Source: Xestospongia muta (Eukaryota; Porifera; Demospongiae; Haplosclerida; Petrosiidae). From it: a DNA stretch of 64,000 bases. The first letter of the stretch is position 1. The number at the start of each line of letters is the position of its first letter. The notes below the pieces were generated by a model, which was given only the letters and a program-made list of their open reading frames with translations, was not told where the DNA came from and did no database searches. Shown piece after piece: positions 1 through 10,300 of the stretch. A program made the translations under genes and the position numbers. Location: contig OY848917.1 of the NCBI GenBank assembly GCA_963693285.1, forward strand, positions 10,912,192 to 10,976,191, written 5' to 3'.

Positions 1-19
1 TTTAAGAGAGATAAACTTA

Positions 20-32
20 CTAAACTCTTTAG
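20..32. other. Short dyad CTAAA-CTC-TTTAG
   Basis: CTAAA at 20-24 and TTTAG at 28-32 are reverse complements around a 3-base spacer. It is one of the more constant segments of the monomer. Recurring variants that break the right arm are TTTCGATCAG, TTTCCATCAG and TTTCAATCAG, concentrated at 23.7-36 kb and 40.8-47.8 kb. The stem is too short to be stable as a hairpin alone, but it could be a protein-recognition dyad. No function is assigned. Confidence 0.5.
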
Positions 33-42
33 GTCAGCTTAT

Positions 43-63
43 TTAACCAGTTTTCACAGTTAA
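43..63. other. Short dyad TTAAC / GTTAA
   Basis: TTAAC at 43-47 and GTTAA at 59-63 are reverse complements around 11 bases (CAGTTTTCACA). The pattern recurs in most monomers. It is broken in variants reading CACTTAATTT, CAAGTATTTTC or ACCGTTAA. A 5-bp stem with an 11-base loop is weak, so I record it only as part of the dyad symmetry of the monomer. Confidence 0.4.
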
Positions 64-85
64 TTTCTAATCTCTTTTAACTTTC

Positions 86-117
86 AAAAAGCTCTAAACA
101 CTTTATTTTAGAGTTTT
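86..117. other. Main dyad or potential hairpin in each monomer
   Basis: CTCTAAA at 92-98 is the exact reverse complement of TTTAGAG at 107-113, with 8 bases between. AAAA at 87-90 and TTTT at 114-117 extend the pairing past a single unpaired G at 91. The arrangement recurs about every 145 bp in TTTTAGAG-type monomers. The loop is the most variable part of the monomer while the left arm is usually kept. TTTTAGTC and TTTTAGCG monomers break the outer two or three pairs and keep CTAAA/TTTAG. Dyad-rich satellites have been proposed to extrude as cruciforms at centromeres lacking a CENP-B box; whether that applies here is untested. Confidence 0.7.
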
Positions 118-145
118 AACCTATTTAGACTACTTTATTAGTATA

Positions 146-2875
146 TTTAAGAGAGATAAACTTGCTAAACTCTTTAGATCAGCTTATTTATCCAGTTTTC
201 ACAGTTAATTTCTAATCTTTTTTAACTTTTAAAAGGTCTAAACAGTTTTTTTTAGCGTTTTAACCTATTTAGACTACTTATTATTATATTTAAAACAGAT
301 AAACTTACTAAACTCTTTAGATCAGCTTATTTGACCAGTTTTCACAGTTAATTTCTAATCTTTTTAACTTTAAAAAAGCTCTAAACAGTTATTTTAGCGT
401 TTTAACCTATTTAGACTACTTTATTAGTATATTCAACTCAGAATAACTAACTAAACTCTTTAGATGACCTTATTGAACTTGTTTTCACAGTTAATTTCTA
501 ATCTTTTTAACTTTCAAAAAGCTCTAAACAGTTATTTTTGGCATTTTAAACTATTTAGACAACTTTATTAGTATATTTAAAAGAGATAAACTTACTAAAC
601 TCTTTAGATCAGCTTATTTAACCATTTTTCACAGTTAATTTCTAATCTTTTTTAACTTTCAAAAAGCTCTAAACACATCATTTTAGAGTTTTAACCTATT
701 TAGACTACTTTATTAGTATATTTAAGAGAGATAAACTTACTAAACTCTTTAGATCAGCTTATTTAACCAGTTTTCACAGTTCATTTCTAATCTTTTTTAA
801 CTTTTCAAAAGCTCTAAACAGTTATTTCTAGCGTTTTAACCTCTTTAGACTACTTTATTAGTATATTTAAGACAGATAAACTTACTAAACTCTTTAAATC
901 AGCTTATTTAACTAATTTTCACACTTACTTTCTACCCTTTTTAACTTTCAAAAAGCTCTAAACACTTTATTTTAGAGTTTTAACCTATTTAGACTACTTT
1001 ATTAGTATATTTAAGAGAGATAAACTTTCTAAACTCTTTAGATCAGCTTATTTAACTAGTTTTCACAGTTAATTTCTAATCTTTTTTAACTTTCAAAAAG
1101 CTCCAAACACTTTATTTTAGAGTTTTAACCTATTTAGTCTACTTTATTAGTATATTTTAGATGGATAAACTTACTAAACTCTTTAGATCAGCTTATTTAA
1201 CCAGTTTTCACAGTTGATTTCAAATGTTTTTTAACTTTCTAAAAGCTCTACACAGTTATTTCTAGAGTTTTAACCTATTTAGACTACTTTGTTAGTATAT
1301 TTAAGACATATAAACTTACTAAACTCTTTAGATCAGCTTATTTAACCAGTTTTCACAGTTAATTTCTAATCTTTTTTAACTTTCAAAAAGCTCTAAACTC
1401 TTTATTTTAGAGTTTTAACCTTTTTAGACTATTTTATTAGTATATTTCAGACAGATAAACTTACTAAACTCTTTAGATCAGCTTATTTAACCAGTTTTCA
1501 CAGTTAATTTCTAATCTTTTTTAAATTTAAAAATGCTCTAGACTCTTTATTTTAGAGTTTTAACCTATTTAGACTACTTTATTAGTATATTTTAGACAGA
1601 TAAACTTACTAAAATCTTTAGATCAGCTTATTTAACAGTTTTCACAGTTAATTTCTAATCTTTTTTAACTTTCAAAAACCTCTAAAGTCTTTATTTTAGA
1701 GTTTTAACCTATTTAGACTACTTTATTAGTATATTTAAGACAGATACACTTACTAAATTGATTAGATCAGCTTATTTAACCAGTTTTCACAGTTAATTTC
1801 TAATTTTTTTAACTTTCTAAAAGGTCTAAAGTTATTTTTAGCGTTTTAACCTATTTAGACTACTTTATTAGTATATTTAATACAGATAAACTAACTAAAC
1901 TCTTTAGATCAGCTTATTTAACCATTTTTCACAGTTAATTTCTAATCTTTATTAACTTTCAAAAAGCTCTAAACTCTTAATTTTAGAGTTTTAACCTATT
2001 TAGACTACTTTATTAGTATATTTAAGACAGATAAACTTACTAAACTCTTTAGATCAGCTTATTTAACCGGATTTCATTGTAATTTCTAATCTTTTTTAAC
2101 TGTCAAAAAGCTCTAAACAGTTATTTTTAGCGTTTTAACCTATTTAGACTACTTTATTACTATATTAATGACAGATAAACTTACTAAACTCTTTAGATAA
2201 GCTTATTTAACGAGTTTTGACCGTTAATTTCTAATCTTTTTTAACTTTCAAGAAGCTCTAAATTCTTTATTTTAGAGTTTTAACCTATTTAGACTACTTT
2301 ATTAGTATATTTAAGACAGATAAACTTACTAAACTCTTTAGATCACCTTATTTAACCAGTTTTCACACTTAATTTCTAATCTTTTTTAACTTTCAAAAAG
2401 CTCTAAACACTTTATTTTAGAGTTTTAACCTATTTAGACTACTTTATTAGTATATTTAAGAGAGATAAACTTACTAAACTCTTTAGATCAGCTTATTTAA
2501 CCAGTTTTCACAGTTAATTTCTAATCTTTTTTAACTTTCAAAAAGCTCTAAACATTTTATTTTAGAGTTTTAAGCTATTTAGACTACTTTATTAGTATAT
2601 TTAAGAGAGATAAACTTACTAAACTCTTTAGATCACCTTATTTAACTAGTTTTCACAAGTATTTTCTAATCTTTTATACCTTTCAAAAAGCTCTAAACTC
2701 ATTATTTTAGAGTTTTAACCTATTTAGACTACTTTATTAGTATATTTAAGACAGATAAACTTACTAAACTCTTTAGATCACCTTATTTAACCAGCTTTCA
2801 CAGTTAATTTCTAATCTTTTTTAACTTTCAAAAAGCTCTAAACATTTTATTTTAGAGTTTTAACCTATTTAGACT
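146..2875 (+). repeat. Older sub-repeat of HOR A, first member
   Basis: Pairs with 3323-6051 at offset 3177, dropping to 3176 after a one-base loss in the second member (GATAAGCTT at 2188 against GATAGCTT). Shared markers include the TTTATCCAG monomer, TTTTAGATGGATAAAC and ACGAGTTTTGACCG. The pairing ends near 2875/6052, where this member has CTACATTATTAG followed by an AAGAGAG monomer and the second has CTACTTTATTAG followed by AAGACAG. The two differ at several scattered sites, more than the 6215-bp copies do, so this duplication is older. Confidence 0.8.
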
Positions 2876-5800
2876 ACATTATTAGTATATTTAAGAGAGA
2901 TAAACTTACTAAACTCTTTAGATCACCTTATTTAACCAGTTTTCACAGTTAATTTCTAATCTTTTTTAACTTTCAAGAAGCTCTAAACACTTTATTTTAG
3001 AGTTTTAACCTATTTAGACTACTTTATTAGTATATTTAAGACAGATACACTTAGTAAACTATTTAGATCACCTTATTTGACCAGTTTTCACACTTAATTT
3101 CTAATCATTTTCATATTTAAAAAGCTCTAAACAGTTATTTTTAGCGTTTTAACCTATTTAGACTACTTTATTAGTATATTCAAGACAGAAGAACTTCCTA
3201 AACTCTTTAGATCACCTTATTTAACTTGTTTTCACAGTTAATTTCTAATCTTTTTAACTTTCAATAAGCTCTAAACAGTTATTTTTAGCATTTTAAACTA
3301 TTTAGACAACTTTATTAGTTTATTTAAGAGAGATAAACTTGCTAAACTCTTTAGATCAGCTTATTTATCCAGTTTTCACAGTTAATTTCCAATCTTTTTT
3401 AACTTTTAAAAGGTCTAAACAGTTTTTTTTAGCGTTTTAACCTATTTAGACTACTTATTATTATATTTAAAACAGATAAACTTACTAAACTCTTTAGATC
3501 AGCTTATTTGACCAGTTTTCACAGTTAATTTCTAATCTTTTTAACTTTAAAAAAGCTCTAAACAGTTATTTTAGCGTTTTAACCTATTTAGACTACTTTA
3601 TTAGTATATTCAAGACAGAATAACTAACTAAACTCTTTAGATGACCTTATTTAACTTGTTTTCACAGTTAATTTCTAATCTTTTTAACTTTCAAAAAGCT
3701 CTAAACAGTTATTTTTGGCATTTTAAACTATTTAGACAACTTTATTAGTATATTTAAAAGAGATAAACTTACTAAACTCTTTAGATCAGCTTATTTAACC
3801 ATTTTTCACAGTTAATTTCTAATCTTTTTTAACTTTCAAAAAGCTCTAAACACATCATTTTAGAGTTTTAACCTATTTAGACTACTTTATTAGTATATTT
3901 AAGAGAGATAAACTTACTAAACTCTTTAGATCAGCTTATTTAACCAGTTTTCACAGTTCATTTCTAATCTTTTTTAACTTTTCAAAAGCTCTAAACAGTT
4001 ATTTCTAGCGTTTTAACCTCTTTACACTACTTTATTAGTATATTTAAGACAGATAAACTTACTAAACTCTTTAAATCAGCTTATTTAACTAATTTTCACA
4101 CTTACTTTCTACCCTTTTTAACTTTCAAAAAGCTCTAAACACTTTATTTTAGAGTTTTAACCTATTTAGACTACTTTATTAGTATATTTAAGAGAGATAA
4201 ACTTACTAAACTCTTTAGATCAGCTTATTTAACCAGTTTTCACAGTTAATTTCTAATCTTTTTTAACTTTCAAAAAGCTCCAAACACTTTATTTTAGAGT
4301 TTTAACCTATTTAGTCTACTTTATTAGTATATTTTAGATGGATAAACTTACTAAACTCTTTAGATCAGCTTATTTAACCAGTTTTCACAGTTGATTTCAA
4401 ATGTTTTTTAACTTTCTAAAAGCTCTACACAGTTATTTCTAGAGTTTTAACCTATTTAGACTACTTTGTTAGTATATTTAAGACATATAAACTTACTAAA
4501 CTCTTTAGATCAGCTTATTTAACCAGTTTTCACAGTTAATTTCTAATCTTTTTTAACTTTCAAAAAGCTCTAAACTCTTTATTTTAGAGTTTTAACCTTT
4601 TTAGACTATTTTATTAGTATATTTCAGACAGATAAACTTACTAAACTCTTTAGATCAGCTTATTTAACCAGTTTTCACAGTTAATTTCTAATCTTTTTTA
4701 AATTTAAAAATGCTCTAGACTCTTTATTTTAGAGTTTTAACCTATTTAGACTACTTTATTAGTATATTTTAGACAGATAAACTTACTAAAATCTTTAGAT
4801 CAGCTTATTTAACAGTTTTCACAGTTAATTTCTAATCTTTTTTAACTTTCAAAAACCTCTAAAGTCTTTATTTTAGAGTTTTAACCTATTTAGACTACTT
4901 TATTAGTATATTTAAGACAGATACACTTACTAAATTGATTAGATCAGCTTATTTAACCAGTTTTCACAGTTAATTTCTAATTTTTTTAACTTTCTAAAAG
5001 GTCTAAAGTTATTTTTAGCGTTTTAACCTATTTAGACTACTTTATTAGTATATTTAATACAGATAAACTAACTAAACTCTTTAGATCAGCTTATTTAACC
5101 ATTTTTCACAGTTAATTTCTAATCTTTATTAACTTTCAAAAAGCTCTAAACTCTTAATTTTAGAATTTTAACCTATTTAGACTACTTTATTAGTATATTT
5201 AAGACAGATAAACTTACTAAACTCTTTAGATCAGCTTATTTAACCGGATTTCATTGTAATTTCTAATCTTTTTTAACTGTCAAAAAGCTCTAAACAGTTA
5301 TTTTTAGCGTTTTAACCTATTTAGACTGCTTTATTACTATATTAATGACAGATAAACTTACTAAACTCTTTAGATAGCTTATTTAACGAGTTTTGACCGT
5401 TAATTTCTAATCTTTTTTAACTTTCAAAAAACTCTAAATTCTTTATTTTAGAGTTTTAACCTATTTAGACTACTTTATTAGTATATTTAAGACAGATAAA
5501 CTTACTAAACTCTTTAGATCACCTTATTTAACCAGTTTTCACACTTAATTTCTAATCTTTTTTAACTTTCAAAAAGCTCTAAACACTTTATTTTAGAGTT
5601 TTAACCTATTTAGACTACTTTATTAGTATATTTAAGAGAGATAAACTTACTAAACTCTTTAGATCAGCTTATTTAACCAGTTTTCACAGTTAATTTCTAA
5701 TCTTTTTTAACTTTCAAAAAGCTCTAAACATTTTATTTTAGAGTTTTAAGCTATTTAGACTACTTTATTAGTATATTTAAGAGAGATAAACTTACTAAAC

Positions 5801-7305
5801 TCTTTAGATCACCTTATTTAACTAGTTTTCACAAGTATTTTCTAATCTTTTATACCTTTCAAAAAGCTCTAAACTCATTATTTTAGAGTTTTAACCTATT
5901 TAGACTACTTTATTAGTATATTTAAGACAGATAAACTTACTAAACTCTTTAGATCACCTTATTTAACCAGCTTTCACAGTTAATTTCTAATCTTTTTTAA
6001 CTTTCAAAAAGCTCTAAACATTTTATTTTAGAGTTTTAACCTATTTAGACTACTTTATTAGTATATTTAAGACAGATAAACTTACTAAACTCTTTAGATC
6101 ACCTTATTTAACCAGTTTTCACACTTAATTTCTAATCTTTTTTAACTTTCAAAAAGCTCTAAACACTTTATTTTAGAGTTTTAACCTATTTAGACTACTT
6201 TATTAGTATATTTAAGACAGATAAACTTACTAAACTCTTTAGATCAGCTTATTTAACCAGTTTTCACACTTAATTTCTAATCTTTTTTAACTTTTAAAAA
6301 GCTCTAAACATTTTATTTTAGAGTTTTAACCTATTTAGACTACTTTAATAGTGTATTTAAGACAGATAAACTTACTAAACTCTTTAGATCAGCTTATTTA
6401 ACCAGTTTTCACAGTTAATTTTGAATCTTTTTTAACTTTCAAAAAGCTCTAAACATTTTATTTTAGAGTTTTAACCTATTTAGACTACCTTATTAGTATA
6501 TTTAAGACAGATAAACTTACTAAACTCTTTAGTTCAGCTTATTTAACCAGTTTTCACACTTAATTTCTAATCTTTTTTAACTTTCAAAAAGCTCTAAACA
6601 CTTTATTTTAGAGTTTTAACCTATTTAGACTACTTTATTAGTATATTTAACACAGATAAACTTACTAAACTCTTTAGATCACCTTATTTAACCAGTTTTC
6701 ACAGTTAGTTTCTAATCTTTTTTAACTTTCAAAAAGCTCTAAACATTTTATTTTAGAGTTTTAACCTATTTAGACTACTTTATTAGTATATTTAAGACAG
6801 ATACACTTACTAAACTCTTTAGATCAGCTTATTTAACTAGTTTTCACAGTTAATTTCTAATCTTTTTTAACTTTCAAAAAGCTCCAAACACTTTATTTTA
6901 GAGTTTTAACCTATTTAGTCTACTTTATTAGTATATTTAAGACTGATAAACTTACTAAACTCTTTAGATCAGCTTATTTAACCAGTTTTCACACTTAATT
7001 TCTAATCTTTTTTAACTTTTAAGAAGGTTTAATCTCTTTATTTTAGAGTTTTAACCTATTTAGACTACTTTATTAGTATATTTAAGACATATAAACTTAC
7101 TAAACTCTTTAGATCAGCTTATTTAACCAGTTTTCATAGTTAATTTCTAATCTTTTTTAACTTTCAAAAAGCTCTTAACTCTTTTTTTAGAGTTTTAACC
7201 TATTTAGACTACTTTATTAGTATATTTAAGACAGATAAACTTGCTAAACTCTTTAGATCAGCTTATTTAACCAGATTTCACAGTTAATTTCTAATCTTTT
7301 TTAAC
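1091..7305 (+). repeat. 6215-bp higher-order repeat A, copy 1
   Basis: About 43 monomers, repeated in tandem at 7306-13520. Marker variants recur at exactly +6215: ACGAGTTTTGACCG at 2211 and 8426 and again at 5387 and 11602; the TTTATCCAG monomer at 3331 and 9546; TTTTAGATGGATAAAC near 1161, 4338, 7376 and 10553. Private single-base variants such as CAAGAAGCTC in the monomer after 2211 are shared by both copies, so the duplication is recent compared with monomer divergence. The left boundary lies between about 1050 and 1091. TTTTAGCG monomers, a class not seen right of about 11.6 kb, belong to this HOR. Confidence 0.9.
3323..6051 (+). repeat. Older sub-repeat of HOR A, second member
   Basis: Homologous to 146-2875. 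With 6052-7305 it completes the 6215-bp unit: successive homologous markers are 3176-3177 bp and then 3038-3039 bp apart, about 22 and 21 monomers. Differences from the first member include TTTACACTAC near 4022 (TTTAGACTAC earlier), TAGAATTTTAACC near 5162 and CTGCTTTATTACTA near 5327. Confidence 0.75.
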
Positions 7306-10300
7306 TTTCAAAAAGCTCCAAACACTTTATTTTAGAGTTTTAACCTATTTAGTCTACTTTATTAGTATATTTTAGATGGATAAACTTACTAAACTCTTTA
7401 GATCAGCTTATTTAACCAGTTTTCACAGTTGATTTCAAATGTTTTTTAACTTTCTAAAAGCTCTACACAGTTATTTCTAGAGTTTTAACCTATTTAGACT
7501 ACTTTGTTAGTATATTTAAGACATATAAACTTACTAAACTCTTTAGATCAGCTTATTTAACCAGTTTTCACAGTTAATTTCTAATCTTTTTTAACTTTCA
7601 AAAAGCTCTAAACTCTTTATTTTAGAGTTTTAACCTTTTTAGACTATTTTATTAGTATATTTCAGACAGATAAACTTACTAAACTCTTTAGATCAGCTTA
7701 TTTAACCAGTTTTCACAGTTAATTTCTAATCTTTTTTAAATTTAAAAATGCTCTAGACTCTTTATTTTAGAGTTTTAACCTATTTAGACTACTTTATTAG
7801 TATATTTTAGACAGATAAACTTACTAAAATCTTTAGATCAGCTTATTTAACAGTTTTCACAGTTAATTTCTAATCTTTTTTAACTTTCAAAAACCTCTAA
7901 AGTCTTTATTTTAGAGTTTTAACCTATTTAGACTACTTTATTAGTATATTTAAGACAGATACACTTACTAAATTGATTAGATCAGCTTATTTAACCAGTT
8001 TTCACAGTTAATTTCTAATTTTTTTAACTTTCTAAAAGGTCTAAAGTTATTTTTAGCGTTTTAACCTATTTAGACTACTTTATTAGTATATTTAATACAG
8101 ATAAACTAACTAAACTCTTTAGATCAGCTTATTTAACCATTTTTCACAGTTAATTTCTAATCTTTATTAACTTTCAAAAAGCTCTAAACTCTTAATTTTA
8201 GAGTTTTAACCTATTTAGACTACTTTATTAGTATATTTAAGACAGATAAACTTACTAAACTCTTTAGATCAGCTTATTTAACCGGATTTCATTGTAATTT
8301 CTAATCTTTTTTAACTGTCAAAAAGCTCTAAACAGTTATTTTTAGCGTTTTAACCTATTTAGACTACTTTATTACTATATTAATGACAGATAAACTTACT
8401 AAACTCTTTAGATAAGCTTATTTAACGAGTTTTGACCGTTAATTTCTAATCTTTTTTAACTTTCAAGAAGCTCTAAATTCTTTATTTTAGAGTTTTAACC
8501 TATTTAGACTACTTTATTAGTATATTTAAGACAGATAAACTTACTAAACTCTTTAGATCACCTTATTTAACCAGTTTTCACACTTAATTTCTAATCTTTT
8601 TTAACTTTCAAAAAGCTCTAAACACTTTATTTTAGAGTTTTAACCTATTTAGACTACTTTATTAGTATATTTAAGAGAGATAAACTTACTAAACTCTTTA
8701 GATCAGCTTATTTAACCAGTTTTCACAGTTAATTTCTAATCTTTTTTAACTTTCAAAAAGCTCTAAACATTTTATTTTAGAGTTTTAAGCTATTTAGACT
8801 ACTTTATTAGTATATTTAAGAGAGATAAACTTACTAAACTCTTTAGATCACCTTATTTAACTAGTTTTCACAAGTATTTTCTAATCTTTTATACCTTTCA
8901 AAAAGCTCTAAACTCATTATTTTAGAGTTTTAACCTATTTAGACTACTTTATTAGTATATTTAAGACAGATAAACTTACTAAACTCTTTAGATCACCTTA
9001 TTTAACCAGCTTTCACAGTTAATTTCTAATCTTTTTTAACTTTCAAAAAGCTCTAAACATTTTATTTTAGAGTTTTAACCTATTTAGACTACATTATTAG
9101 TATATTTAAGAGAGATAAACTTACTAAACTCTTTAGATCACCTTATTTAACCAGTTTTCACAGTTAATTTCTAATCTTTTTTAACTTTCAAGAAGCTCTA
9201 AACACTTTATTTTAGAGTTTTAACCTATTTAGACTACTTTATTAGTATATTTAAGACAGATACACTTAGTAAACTATTTAGATCACCTTATTTGACCAGT
9301 TTTCACACTTAATTTCTAATCATTTTCATATTTAAAAAGCTCTAAACAGTTATTTTTAGCGTTTTAACCTATTTAGACTACTTTATTAGTATATTCAAGA
9401 CAGAAGAACTTCCTAAACTCTTTAGATCACCTTATTTAACTTGTTTTCACAGTTAATTTCTAATCTTTTTAACTTTCAATAAGCTCTAAACAGTTATTTT
9501 TAGCATTTTAAACTATTTAGACAACTTTATTAGTTTATTTAAGAGAGATAAACTTGCTAAACTCTTTAGATCAGCTTATTTATCCAGTTTTCACAGTTAA
9601 TTTCCAATCTTTTTTAACTTTTAAAAGGTCTAAACAGTTTTTTTTAGCGTTTTAACCTATTTAGACTACTTATTATTATATTTAAAACAGATAAACTTAC
9701 TAAACTCTTTAGATCAGCTTATTTGACCAGTTTTCACAGTTAATTTCTAATCTTTTTAACTTTAAAAAAGCTCTAAACAGTTATTTTAGCGTTTTAACCT
9801 ATTTAGACTACTTTATTAGTATATTCAAGACAGAATAACTAACTAAACTCTTTAGATGACCTTATTTAACTTGTTTTCACAGTTAATTTCTAATCTTTTT
9901 AACTTTCAAAAAGCTCTAAACAGTTATTTTTGGCATTTTAAACTATTTAGACAACTTTATTAGTATATTTAAAAGAGATAAACTTACTAAACTCTTTAGA
10001 TCAGCTTATTTAACCATTTTTCACAGTTAATTTCTAATCTTTTTTAACTTTCAAAAAGCTCTAAACACATCATTTTAGAGTTTTAACCTATTTAGACTAC
10101 TTTATTAGTATATTTAAGAGAGATAAACTTACTAAACTCTTTAGATCAGCTTATTTAACCAGTTTTCACAGTTCATTTCTAATCTTTTTTAACTTTTCAA
10201 AAGCTCTAAACAGTTATTTCTAGCGTTTTAACCTCTTTACACTACTTTATTAGTATATTTAAGACAGATAAACTTACTAAACTCTTTAAATCAGCTTATT

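Larger units (their letters stand above)
1..145 (+). repeat. Reference monomer (phase 1-145)
   Basis: This first complete unit sets the phase used in other entries. The hand consensus is T 62, A 49, C 23, G 11, with no CpG. The best-conserved parts on reading through the array are phase 116-145 (TTAACC then TTTAGACTACTTTATTAG) and phase 12-31 (around CTAAACTCTTTA). The most variable part is phase 98-113, the loop and right arm of the main dyad, which reads CACTTTAT, CATTTTAT, CTCTTTAT, CAGTTATTT and others. Three dyads are visible at 20-32, 43-63 and 92-113. This copy departs from consensus at base 33 (G in AGGTC for AGATC) and at base 74 (TCTCTTTT for TCTTTTTT). GATC occurs once in most monomers, and AGCT twice, so a GATC-cutting enzyme should give a 145-bp ladder. 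Confidence 0.95.
1..1090 (+). repeat. Partial left-flank HOR material
   Basis: About 7.5 monomers. From 146 onward this stretch matches 3323 onward at offset 3177; for example the GCTAAACTC...TTTATCCAG monomer at 154 recurs at 3331. The first monomer (1-145) does not match the corresponding 3178-3322 unit, which has TTCAAGACAGAAGAACTTCC. The end is set where homology to 7306 onward begins, within about 40 bp. The window therefore starts inside the array. Confidence 0.75.

Noticed and set aside
73..117. Phased A/T tracts giving intrinsic DNA curvature
   Set aside because: Runs centre near phase 75.5, 88, 107.5 and 115.5; the spacings (12.5, 19.5 and 8) do not hold a 10.5-bp period well. Curvature is possible but not supported by inspection.
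140..152. TATA-like AGTATATTTAA in each monomer as a promoter
   Set aside because: Sequence of this kind is expected by chance at 77% AT, it recurs in every unit, and nothing downstream could be a defined transcript.
1161..1170. ATGGATAAAC variants as start codons of a small gene
   Set aside because: The ATG is a single-base variant of the GACAGATAAAC segment, carried in HOR copies at 1161, 4338, 7376 and 10553, and stops follow quickly.
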